A stretch of 64,000 bases of DNA from NCBI RefSeq assembly GCF_016808095.1, contig NC_068971.1, forward strand, positions 10,428,501 through 10,492,500, in the 5' to 3' direction. Made by a program: the position numbers and the translations under genes. The stretch comes from Vigna angularis (lineage: Eukaryota; Streptophyta; Magnoliopsida; Fabales; Fabaceae). Positions 37,971 to 50,200 of the stretch are shown piece by piece. The stretch's first letter is position 1; each line of letters starts with the position of its first letter. Below the pieces are notes generated by a model. That model was not told where the DNA came from, made no database searches, and saw nothing but the letters and a program-made list of their open reading frames with translations.

Positions 37971-38302
37971 ATAGCCAAGGCTTCCTCCAACTTCTCCATT
38001 GTCTTCACTCTCTCCCTAACCCTCTTCCTTATGCTTCTCACCCACGCAAACATAACCAATGTCTTCTCCTTTAACTTTCAATCCTTTGACTCATCCAATC
38101 TTATCTTCTAAAGTGACACCTCTATCTCATTCGCGATCAATTACGACTCATCAAAGTCAAAGACAATGACAAGCTCACATTAGGCTTTATGAGTTGAGTC
38201 TTTTACTCCACCAATATATAAATTTGGGAGAATACCACTAATAATGTCGTTAGCTTTGCCACCTCCTTCACTTTCAACGTCTTGGCTCTCATCTTAATGT
38301 GA
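37971..38302 (+). pseudogene. Legume lectin pseudogene (N-terminal third)
   Basis: The frame opens with a hydrophobic signal-peptide-like stretch (NFSIVFTLSLTLFLMLLTHA) and continues FSFNFQSFDSSNLIF, then after breaks IWENTTNNVVSFATSFTFNV. That order (signal peptide, FNF..FD..NLI, then IW(D/E)..TGNVASF.T.F.F) is typical of seed lectins of the phytohemagglutinin/arcelin group. The expected start codon is ATA, at least three stops occur (one directly after the NLIF segment), there is a frameshift near 38200, and the gene ends in a TGA less than half way through. It cannot make a lectin. Confidence 0.75.
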
Positions 38303-38517
38303 GAAAAAAATGAAATTAGAATTAAGGAAAACTTATGTTTTTATAATTAGTGATTTCAGGTCGAGTTGATATCCATATCCAACCGTTATAACTTACTTTT
38401 ATCCAAATACCATTATCCATTATAAATTGAATCCACATAAAACTAATCGTGCATCAAATTTTGTTTTCGGATGAATAAAATTCAGACGGTCCAATTTATT
38501 TGCTCATCCCTGTCTAA

Positions 38518-38808
38518 GGCTTTGTGCACTTGAATGGATTTGGAGGAGAGTGATTAAGGTGATTTGAGAGGATTTGAATGTAAATTTTGTTGTTGTTTTT
38601 TTTAATAGATTTGGAGGTAGGTGAGAGTGGATTAGGAAGTAAAGTTTGTGAGAATTAGTGTAGGATTTGATTGATCTGACATATTAAAAAAATTTACTTC
38701 CAAATCCACTCTCACTTACCTTCAAATCCACACAAATAAACAACAAAAAAATTTATCCTCAAATCCCCTTAATCACTCTCTCCCAAATACATTCAAGTGA
38801 ACAAAATC
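38518..38808. mobile_element. Long-inverted-repeat MITE
   Basis: The left arm (about 38518-38650) and right arm (about 38680-38808) are inverted copies of each other, sharing CACTTGAATG, GAGAGTGATTAAGG and GGTGAGAGTGGATT-type words. The ends are TTTGTGCACTTGAATG and CATTCAAGTGAACAAAAT. Long arms favour a Mutator-type or foldback MITE. The target duplication was not certain (TCTAA lies next to both ends). Confidence 0.7.
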
Positions 38809-39281
38809 TAAGTCTAGTTATAGTTTTATATTCTTCAAACAAATAAAAGCAAATGTGTAAAGGAAAAAGAAAATATATTTGTGTTGTTTCTAGCTACCCG
38901 TCTTTTCTTGCGCAATGATAGAAATATATTCTATAAATATGCAAACCTAAAAAGTAATCGAGGCACGCCTAAAAATAAGGAATGGACAACTTTTAATTCA
39001 GGTCAAATTTTAAATGCAGTGGTCTTAAAGGCTAAAATAATTCAAAAAATAACATGTATCATAAAAAGAAGCTGGCCAAGTAATTAAATTATGTTAAAAT
39101 AAAAATTATAAAACAAATATCTAACCTAATTATAATTAATTCCACTTAATTTTAGTTGGATGATTATATCCCATTCTAATATGATTATATTGGGATATAA
39201 GATATTAATTTGCTTTATATTAAACTATTTTTTTTAATTTAAATATAATTACTTTTAAAATAATTCAATAAATGAGTTGTG

Positions 39282-39282
<1 letters not shown>

Positions 39283-39349
<67 letters not shown>
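39283..39349. repeat. (TA)n microsatellite
   Basis: Uninterrupted TA array of about 65 bp. Confidence 0.95.
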
Positions 39350-39355
<6 letters not shown>

Positions 39356-41296
39356 ACAACTTTTTCTGGCTGTTTTTCATCTTGGAATAAACGCCTGATT
39401 TAATCTCTAAAGTTTTAGAAACTATGTGATATTATTTCTTAAAATTAAGAAATGTCAAGTGAGCTTCATTTCAATTAATTTTTTTAGTTGATTCAGCTTT
39501 GAGTATTTATTTTTAGATATTTTTCATTTGTTTGATGGAGTATCTAGCGTAGAAATGATTTTCTCATCAATGTTCTCAATATGTGAGCCATGATTAAGCT
39601 GAATAATTTCATCCCACCTTTTATATGGAAGTTTTTATAAACAGAAGACAATCATGGCAATCAATATATTTTTTTTATTTGAATATATAGAAAGTACATC
39701 ACGCTTTTAACAAATTAGGTATAGTATGCACCTTCAATGCAATGTTATCACGCACCTAAGGATATATCTTCAATAAATATTTTAAAAATGTCCAAAATTT
39801 TGTTTATAGATATATATAAAATTGAAAATTTTAAATACATTAAAATTTATTTTCTATTTTTAAGACATTGTAAATTATTTTACCATAAAAACACGTAATA
39901 TATTAGTTATGTCGGATTAATCTAATATGTGAAAATAAAATAATACATATATGTGAAAATAAAATAATATATATATGTGATAAAAATTGGTTAGTGTTTA
40001 TTTTGGATTAAATAAACTTTTAATTCCTAAATTATAGTATAAAATTGAATTTTTTTCTCTATTTTAAATTTTGATAGTATTTGATTGTAAACTTAAAATA
40101 TAATAATCACTAAATGGTATTATAGATTTGTTGACTTGACTAAAAACATTATCATATATATGTTTATGTGTTTACACATGTGTATTGATCTCAGCATCCT
40201 TTAACATGTTAATAAATTTATCATGTCAATAAATTTGTAACAATAACTATATCCATTCATTTATACAATTTAAAATTAAACATTATCAAAATTTGAACAA
40301 AAATAAAATCAAATTTCGAACCATAATTTAAAAATTAAAATTATATTTGCTCCGTCTATTTTTTTATTACATTGTAATAGTTACCATTTAATTTATCTTA
40401 GTTTCTCTCCTCTTTACGTTCTCTCTTGCAACTATTTTAGGGTGCATATTCAACATTACATTATTTGAATTCCTACCATAACGTTGAACAGCAACCTGCA
40501 GACACTTCACGGTGCGTGAGTTGTAAGTTGTAACATGACATCTTTGTTTTCCTTCGACTCCGTACCAATCAAACTCTCACCAAACAACATTTCACAAACC
40601 TTTCAATAGGAATGTGTCAATCACATTCTCACAATTTCTTAAATATGTTTTTTGGTTCTGCTACATACACCTCTCTAATTAATACACTACAAAGTCAAAC
40701 TTATGCTTAGTTATCAACAACAAAATCTTATAAACCATAACGACTCTATCATTTGCATAATATATCACCACTAATTAATACTCTTAAATGCAAATTAAAA
40801 CACTTCCATTTAATATGGTTTATAATTAGGGTATAAAAATATTTGCATTATCTTTATTTTCGGTAGGCCTACAAGTACATGGCAATAATAATACACAGGG
40901 TATTAGTTAATTAAAAAAGGACATAATCATTAGCTACTTGCATTTTTTATTCAAAATAATTCTTGGTAAATAATTATTTAAATTGTAAAATAGTTAAGGT
41001 AAGGATGTGGTAAAATGTAATAATAAAAATATAATTATTACAGCAGTTTCATTTTGAATAATTTAAAATAAAATTGAAGAGGGAGGGAAGACAAGACACG
41101 GACGCACGCAACAGTAACACTATCTCTTTCTCTTTCCTTATCAAGGCACGATCCAAGTCAGGGTGGGCCCCACAACGAACCACCTACCCCACATTTCACA
41201 CGTGGGCCCCACCATGACTTCTTCATTCACTTCTCTTCCTTGCTTCGCTTCGTGTTTCCGAAACCGCTACCTCATTCACTCACCACCGTCTTCTCC
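39350..41296. other. AT-rich spacer and ARK upstream region
   Basis: No gene seen. The last 200 bp or so before the kinesin ATG become GC-richer, with a CT-rich tract near 41120-41145, and probably hold its core promoter and 5' leader. Confidence 0.5.
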
Positions 41297-44200
41297 ATGG
41301 CGTCGAACCGAAACGGCGTCCAAAGAGGAAGTGCCAAGTTCGATCGCCCTCTCAAGCCCCGCCCCCGCCCCTCCTCCCCCTCGCCGGGATCCGCCCTTCG
41401 CCGCGCCAACCCCGCCGCCAGAAATGCAGACGCCGGTCAGTCCTTTTCCCAACCCTAGACTCTTACAATCATAGAGAGTCTGTGTTTGAATTTGCGAGTG
41501 TAGATGTGTCGTAGGTGGAGAGAGTGTAATGAAGCTCTAACTGACTGGTAACCGCGTTTAGGTCGCAATGATGAAGTGCGCTCCTTCTTTATTTGTGGAT
41601 GATTATGATTGTGACTTTTCGTATGGCCTACAATTATGAGAGTTCGTTACTTCGGGGAGCGATTGCTTAAGATACGTCTCGTTTTGTTCATATTTTTATG
41701 AACACTCATTGCTTGGACTTTCGGTGTTTATGTTCTGGTCTTCAATGTGTGGAATATCTGTTTTTTTTGGAAATTTAAACTTTTAGTTGGTTAGATGGAG
41801 TAGAAGAAAGCTTTGGATGTGGTAGGACCAACCGTTTAGTTGTTTTTCTCTGGAGGGTGGACATTGTTTAGTTAATGATCCACTTCGCGTGTATTTTAGA
41901 TCTGGAATTTGGATATGCTGTGTGGTTTGAGCTTGGGGTGAAGATGCGAGTGCAGACTTTGTATTGGTCGTTAAAGTGTTTGCTTGCTTTTGATTGGTGA
42001 TGTTTTTGTGTGTGGGAAAGCGGTTTAAAGGAGTGGTACGAAGTGTTTCTTTTAGGTTTTCATTCTATAATAACCTGTTTGTTTGGTTTGGGTGCCTCTT
42101 CTTTTCTCTTTTGGGGTGTTTGGTTCTTGATTATTAGCTTGCGTGGTTGTTCTTGATCTTTACTTGCATCGGTTCCTTGCTGTCTTCTGTGCTTTGTTGC
42201 TTTTGAGGATAATGAATCATCCTCCCATTTCTTATCTCCTTCTAATCTTCTGCATTATGTTGTAGAAGGTTTATAAGTAGAGTTTCTACACTCTAGCAAA
42301 TGTTTCTAATGTGTTACAGTTTTTCAATTCTTATGGTAATAAGTGACAATTTTCTTAGCTGCAACCTTTGTATTAGAATGGAGAACAGGTGGGGTCTAAT
42401 TCAGTCTCAAAGGTTGTATATTAGCGGGTTAGGGGTGGATTGTCGCAGTTATTATAGGGAAAATATGGGTTTGAATGTCACAATCCCAATTAATTTGAAA
42501 TCCTAATATCCAGACCCAGATGACATAGGTCATTTTCATTTCTTGGAAGGCTAGTCCCAAAGTAGCATCTTGTGGTTATGTTCAGCTTGTCTGGAACTTG
42601 CTGTTGTAGTGAAGAGAAGAATCCACTCCTTAAAGCCTTATTGATGTTGGGTGGCAGCCTATACTTTAATAGGGTTTTCCTGTTCCATGCGTATATGATA
42701 TGAGACTGGCTGAATGAAGGTTTGGAGTACTCCTTTCGTAGTTGGGCGAGGATCAACTAGGTTTTGGTACCGTTTGATGTAGAGGAGAAACCACTCTTAA
42801 AATCCTGGAAAATAATACAATTTCAGGGCAGACCCTTTACTTTAAATGGAAGTTCCTAAGAAGATTTTTGGTATTAACAACAGTGAAAAAGGATACAAAA
42901 CAGATCATTGTATGAGGAGGGTGTAGTGTTTAAGGGCCCTTTTATGGCCACCAGTAATTCTTGAGTTCTAGATAGGGACTAGAAGTTTAGTTTCGTGGCA
43001 GCATTGTAGAGGTTGGGAGAGGATCAACTAGGTGTTGGTACCGTTTGATGTAGAGGAGAAACCACTCTTAAAATCCTGGAAAATAATACAATTCAGGGTA
43101 GACCCTTTACTTTAAATGGAAGTTCCTAAGAAGAATTTTGGTATTAACAACAGTGAAAAAGGATACAAAACAGCTCATTGTATGAGGAGGGTGTAGTGTT
43201 TAAGGGCCCTTTTATGGCCACCAGTAATTCTTGAGTTCTAGATAGGGACTAGAAGTTTAGTTTCGTGGCAGCATTGTAGAGGTTGGGAGAGGATCAACTA
43301 GGTTTTGGTAGTTTGATGGAGAGGAGAAACCACTCTTAAAATCCTGGAAAATAATACAATTCAGGGTAGACCCTTTACTTTAAATGGAGGTTCCTAAGAA
43401 GATTTTTGGTATTAACAATGGTGAAAAAGGCTACAAAACAGCTCATTGTATGAGGAGGATGTAGTGTTTAAGGGCCCCTTTATGGCCACCAGTAATTCTT
43501 GAATTCTAGATAGGGACTAGAAGTTTAGTTTCTTGGCTGCATTGTTATACTTGTACTTTTTTATATTTTGAGTGAAAGCTAATGCTTGAAAACAAGATGG
43601 TTATTAAAAATTTTCCATCTAATTTTCTATCTGGTATGGTGGTATTGCTATACTACACTTGTCATGTTATCATTTCTTTGAACAGTGCCTGGAAGAGTTC
43701 GGGTGGCTGTAAGATTGAGACCACGAAATGCTGAAGAAATGATGGCTGATACTGATTTTGCTGACTGTGTTGAATTACAACCAGAGGTACATTCGTTCTA
43801 TTTAATTTACTATTAATTGTAGATGTTAGGTTTTTCTTTGCTTTATAGATATCTTGGATTTTTTTTACGTACGAATCTTGTTTAATGTAAGCCTTTTGTG
43901 TTTTTACTGTCCTTCAGCTTAAAAGACTGAAACTTCGTAGAAACAATTGGGATTCTGACACATATGAGTTTGATGAGGTGCTTACTGAATTTGCATCACA
44001 GAAACGTGTCTATGAAGTTGTGGCTAAGCCAGTTGTGGAGGTCTGTTGTACTGGTGCATATCCTAATTGTTCGTGAACATCCTTTACTGAGATATCCCTA
44101 TCTAGTTTTGCTTAATGTTAATGTTTTATGATTTGATGACATCATTCCTTGGTTTAATTGTTAATGGATTCTATCCATTGCCATATTTCTTCAATACTCT

Positions 44201-47200
44201 ATAGGTTAACACGTTTTTGATGTCTGGTTTGTAGAGTGTTCTTGATGGTTATAATGGGACTGTGATGGCTTATGGTCAAACTGGAACTGGGAAAACTTTT
44301 ACACTTGGACGACTTGGGGAAGTTGACACTTCTGATCGTGGTATCATGGTCCGTTCCATGGAGGATATTTTTGCTGACTTGTCACCCAATACTGATTCTG
44401 TCACAGTCTCGTATCTGCAGGTTGATACCTACGTGTGCATTACTGCTTTTTGCATCATTATTACTTTTATCTTCTAGTGGCCATTGTGTTGTGTTTCATT
44501 TTGTTTGATCAAGAAAGTGTTCTTTGTTTTGTATTATAAGCATTCTAGGCCATTTTACTCATATTTTGTCTGCAAAAAATGTGTAGCTTTACATGGAGAC
44601 TCTCCAGGACTTGCTTAATCCAGTAAATGATAATATTCCTATAGTGGAGGATCCAAGAAGTGGTGATGTATCTATGCCTGGGGCAACTCTTGTAGAAATC
44701 ACAGACCAACATAGTTTTCTGGAGCTGTTAAGAGTAGGGGAAGCTAATAGAATTGCTGCTAACACAAAATTGAATACTGAATCTTCTCGCAGTCATGCTA
44801 TTCTGATGGTGATAGAATATTCCCTGTTTGGATTACCTTTTATTTTCTTTATCTTTGATTCCAAAGGTCGCAAATCAAGGAAACTACTTAGTTACTGCTT
44901 TTTGTTTCTTAAAAATAATATCCAATCTTGATAAATTTATTGTTTCTCACAGGTTCATATTAAGAGGTCTGTCTTGGAAAGTGAAGATATTGTATCCAGT
45001 CAAAATGGCGATGCCTCTCATTTGACTAAACCTTCAAAACCACTTGTTCGGAAGAGCAAGTTGGTTGTGGTAGACTTGGCAGGTTCAGAACGTGTCCACA
45101 AGTCCGGTTTGTGCTGAACTTAAAAGCTGTCTCTATGTGTAAATATGGGTGCCATAAATGAATTTTTCTTGTGAAATTGTCTGAAAGTGGCTTCTCCATG
45201 AAGCATTTGTTGTGTTTGCATGCATGCAGAATACTGGAAAATGGGAGGAAAAGTCATTCAAATGAGCAGGAAGATAAACTATGTGAAAGAGTTTCAAATG
45301 GCCCAAAAATATCCCCAGATGAGTGTGAAATAAAATGGGGTCAGGAGAGAATAATTCAAGTTAGTGGGTGTTAGATGTTAAGTTGTGTGTTTCTGTTAAT
45401 TGGGCTTAGCCCATTCTGTATTTAGGGTTTAACCCTTATCTTACATTATAAATAAACTACCCTATGTGTATGCTAAACACATAAGGGAGATTTCTCCTAA
45501 TCTTCTTCACTATATTTAACATGGTATCAGAGCCATGGTTAGAGCCTATCCTAGCGAGTTCTAAGTGGGCATTCTATTCTTCTATTCCACCCGCTATCGG
45601 GCCGTTATCGGACCACCCAATTTCTACTATCACGCACGAGATGTCTATACCTCGGCGTGAAGGGGGTGTGTTGGAAGTCCCATATCAACTAGAGATAAGG
45701 TCAATTCTTAGTTTATAGTGGGTGCAAACCTCACCCTACAAGCCGGTTTTGTGGGGTTGAGTTAGGCTTAAAACCCACTACTAACATGGTATCAGAGCAC
45801 AGGAATAGTTCCAGTCAACTCTACGGTCTCCGGCACCCATCACTGCCGCTGTTGTCGCAGTCGCCGCCGCCGCCGTCGCCGGAGTTCCAGAATCGACCGG
45901 TGACCAGACCATCGGAAGCGTCTCGGCCGGGCGACCACCGTCGTACGAAGATCGCGGCGAACAGACCTCTCACGCGCCTCCACGCGCCGCCGCAAGAGTC
46001 GCCGCTGCCGCCGCGCGTGCCAGAGCTTTCCTCCACCGATCAGCACCGCCATGATCGCCTCCTCGCCCTCTTTCTGGATCTGTGGTCGTTGCGTCAATCG
46101 GAGCATTTTGAATTTTTAGGGTTTCTCCCTCTCCATGGTTGCCCAACTTGATGATCAGAGTCGGTCTCGCCAACCCGGTAACGGACGTCCAAAATGTGAC
46201 CACTGTGGCAAGCTAGGCCACAAAATTGATAGATGTTATGCACTTCATGGACGTCCTCTTCGACCTATAGCAATGGCTAATTCTGATCCACCTCCCCAAT
46301 CACCGTCTGCAGACCATCCTACTTCATCAAATACCATAAATAACCCTTTACTCTTTCAGGAATTTCTCAGATGGTATGAGGACCGTCAACACTCTAGTTC
46401 CACTACATCTACTTCTGTTACACGCACAGGTACTCCTTTTGTCGGTCTGACTCACTCTCTCGGATCTTGGGTCCTTGACTCAGGTGCCACCGATCATATC
46501 ACTGGTAACAAGTCCTTGTTTTCTTCCTTGTCATGTCCGGTTAATTTACCCTCGGTAACGATGGCTGATGGGTCTCGAGTCTCATCTCATGGTATTGGTA
46601 CTGTTCATATTTTTCCGTCCATATCCATTGATAATGTACTTTATGTCCCCGGGTCTCCTTTTAACTTATTGTCCGTAAGTCGTCTAACTCGTTCCCTTAA
46701 TTGTGTTATTTCATTTACCAAAGATTCTGTTTGGTTGCAGGACCGAAGTTCGAAACACATGATTGGCACAGGATGTGAGTCTCATGGCCTATATCATCTC
46801 AGCCCTTCTCCACATGCTGGCGTAATCATGGAGTCACCATCCCTTCTTCATGCTCAGTTAGGTCATCCCAGTCTTGCCAAACTGCAGCAACTTGTTCCGA
46901 GTCTGTCCAAATTATCAAGTTTGTCGTGTGAGTCTTGTCAGTTAGGTAAACATACTCGTAGTTCCTTTCCTCGTAGTGTTTCACAACGAGCGTCATCCCC
47001 CTTTTCATTGGTTCATTCTGATATTTGGGGACCTAGTCGTGTTAAGTCAACTTTAGGATTTCAGTATTTTGTTACCTTTATTGATGACTATTCCAGATGT
47101 ACTTGGTTGTTTCTCATGAAGAATCGTTCTGAGTTGTTTTCTATTTTTCAAACTTTTTTCAATGAAATAAAAACTCAGTTTGGGGTTTCTATTCGCACTT

Positions 47201-50200
47201 TACGTAGTGATAATGGCCGTGAATACCTTTCTCAACAGTTTAAACATTTTATGGCTTCTCATGGCATTCTTCACCAAACCTCTTGTGCTTATACCCCTCA
47301 ACAAAATGGGGTGGCTGAGCGCAAGAATAGACACCTTATTGAAACAACTCGTACCCTTCTCATTCATGGTCAAGTACCCTCACGTTTTTGGGGTGATGCT
47401 GTTCTCACGGCATGTTATCTTATCAACCGCATGCCATCTTCCGTCCTAGCAAACAAAATCCCTCATTCTATATTATTTCCTCAAGACCTTCTACATCCAT
47501 TACCTCTTAGAGTTTTTGGGTCTATATGTTTTGTTCATGATTTTAGTCCTGGTCTTGATAAGTTATCTCCTAGGTCTCACAAATGTGTCTTCTTAGGATT
47601 TCCACGGTCACAAAAGGGCTATAAGTGTTTTTCCCCTTCCCTCAATCGTCATTTTATCTCTGCTGATGTTACTTTTGATGAATCTTCTTTTTACTTTACA
47701 CATTTATCTTCTAGTTCTGTACCTCTCCCTGTTACTGTTGATATTCCTCTTATCTGTGATCCTCCTGGTGATGCTCCACCCATTTTGTCTCCTTCTTTAG
47801 ACTCTCATTCACCACAGGATCGTCCTTCACCACCACCCCTTCAGGTTTATAGTCGCCGCAATTGTCTCCCTCATGACTCACTTCCAGTGCTGCCTCTTGT
47901 GTCTCCTCCGGCTCCAGCAACTGAGTCTGACTTGCCTATTGCCCTCCGTAAAGGTATACGCTCTACCCGTAACCCTTCCCCCCATTATACTGTTCTTAGT
48001 TACCATAGATTATCTCCATCTTTTTACACTTGTCTCTCATCCATTTCTTCTGTGTCAATTCCTAAATCTGTGGGTGATGCCTTAAGTCATCCTGGCTGGC
48101 GTCAAGCTATGCTGGATGAATTAAGTGCTTTACAGAAAAGTGGAACTTGGGAGCTTGTCCAATTACCATCTGGAAAGTCTGTTGTTGGTTGCAGGTGGGT
48201 GTATGCTATCAAGGTTGGCCCTGATGGCACAATTGATCGTCTGAAAGCTCGACTGGTTGCCAAAGGCTACACACAGATTTTTGGTTTGGATTATGGTGAT
48301 ACTTTTTCTCCAGTGGCAAAAATGACCTCTGTTCGCCTATTCATTGCCATGGCCGCTCTTCGACAATGGCCTCTTTACCAACTTGATGTCAAAAATGCTT
48401 TCCTAAATGGTGATTTGCATGAAGAAATTTATATGGAGCAACCGCCTGGCTTTGTTGCTCAGGGGGAGTCATCTGGATTGGTATGTCGTCTTCACAAATC
48501 CTTATATGGCCTAAAACAATCTCCTCGGGCCTGGTTTGGTAAATTCAGCTGTGTTGTTCAACAATTTGGTATGTCTCGCAGTGAAGCGGATCATTCAGTG
48601 TTCTATCGCCACTCAAGTGCTGGATGTATTTACTTAATAGTGTATGTTGATGATATTGTTCTCACAGGAAGTGACTATCTCGGCATCTCTCAGATGAAAC
48701 AACACCTTTGTCATCATTTTCAAACCAAAGATCTTGGCAAACTCCGATACTTTTTGGGTATTGAAGTAGCACAATCCAATGATGGTATTGTCATATCTCA
48801 GAGGAAGTATGCGTTAGACATCTTGGAGGAAACAGGGTTAATGAACTGTAAATCTGTTGAGACACCTATGGACCCTAACATCAAACTCTTACCAAATCAG
48901 GGGGAGCCTTTCTCAGATCCTGAACGGTACAGAAGATTAGTTGGTAAATTAAACTATCTTACTGTTACGCGTCCTGACATTTCCTTCGCAGTTAGTGTGG
49001 TGAGTCAATTTCTAAACTCCCCATGTGAAGACCATTGGGATGCAGTTGTTCGCATACTGAAGTATATTAAAAGATCACATGGAAAAGGCTTGCTATATGG
49101 CCCTAACAACGATACAAAAATTGTTTGCTATTCAGATGCTGATTGGGCTGGTTCCCCTTCTGATAGGAGGTCTACTTCTGGATATTGTGTCTCTATTGGT
49201 GGCAACCTGATATCTTGGAAAAGTAAGAAGCAAAGTGTTGTGGCAAGGTCCAGCGCAGAAGCAGAATATAGAGCTATGGCATCTGCTACTTGCGAGCTTG
49301 TGTGGCTTAAACAATTACTTAATGAATTGAAATTTGGAGATGCCACTCACATGACACTTATATGTGATAATCAAGCTGCTCTTCATATTAGCTCTAACCC
49401 TGTCTTCCATGAGAGAACCAAGCACATTAAAGTTGATTGTCATTTTATTAAAGAAAAAATCATATCCGGAGATATCAAGACTGAGTTCGTTAACTCAAGC
49501 AACCAGTTGGCAGACATATTCACCAAGTCCTTACGAGGACCTAGAATTGACTATCTTTGTAACAAGCTTGGAACATATGATTTATATGCTCCAGCTTGAG
49601 GGGGAGTGTTAGATGTTAAGTTGAGGGGGAGTGTTAGATGTTAAGTTGTGCGTTTCTGTTAATTGGGCTTAGCCCATTCTGTATTTAGGGTTTAACCCTT
49701 ATCTTACATTATAAATAAACTACCCTATGTGTATGCTAAACACATAAGGGAGATTTCTCCTAATTTTCTTCACTATATTTAACAGTGGGAAAACATGCAA
49801 ATAGGCGGTAATAATGATGAAAATGGTTGAAAACAATTCAATCAAATGGGCAAGCTCAAATGGCTAAAAAATAATTGAAATAACACGAAAAGTGCATGTG
49901 AACATATTCAAATGGTTGGGAAAATGCATGAGAAAATGTTTTGTTTGATTATTTTTTCAATTATAATATGTATAATAATAAAATAACTACAATAAACCTG
50001 TTATATAAACAATAACATATTTTTTTGTTGTGACTGTTTATTTTTTTTTTCAGGCTTTAAATAGTAATATTTTAGATAATATTATATTAATATCACACTA
50101 TATGTATACCGCATGTGTTTATATTGATATAATTATTATAATAAATAATATGTCATAAATAGTATAAAATATATGATGTGATAGTTTTCTGCCAGTTGCT

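Larger units (their letters stand above)
45369..49784 (+). mobile_element. Complete Ty1/copia element in ARK intron 6
   Basis: 153-bp LTRs (45369-45521 and 49632-49784) differ at two positions by eye, and the element is flanked by the 5-bp target duplication GTGGG (45364-45368, 49785-49789). The 5' LTR is followed by the initiator-Met-tRNA primer-binding site TGGTATCAGAGCC; the 3' LTR is preceded by TTGAGGGGGAG polypurine tracts. It has an unbroken pol frame, but the capsid part of gag is missing and the leader contains a second LTR-like block. It lies in the sense orientation of the kinesin. Confidence 0.95.

Noticed and set aside
41163..41474. Alternative 103-residue frame at the start of ARK
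   Set aside because: Different phase from the kinesin N-terminus, which matches the ARK family and joins exon 2 in frame.
45786..46151. Proline-rich 121-residue frame before the copia pol
   Set aside because: GC-rich untranslated leader with open frames on both strands and no domain; not the missing capsid.
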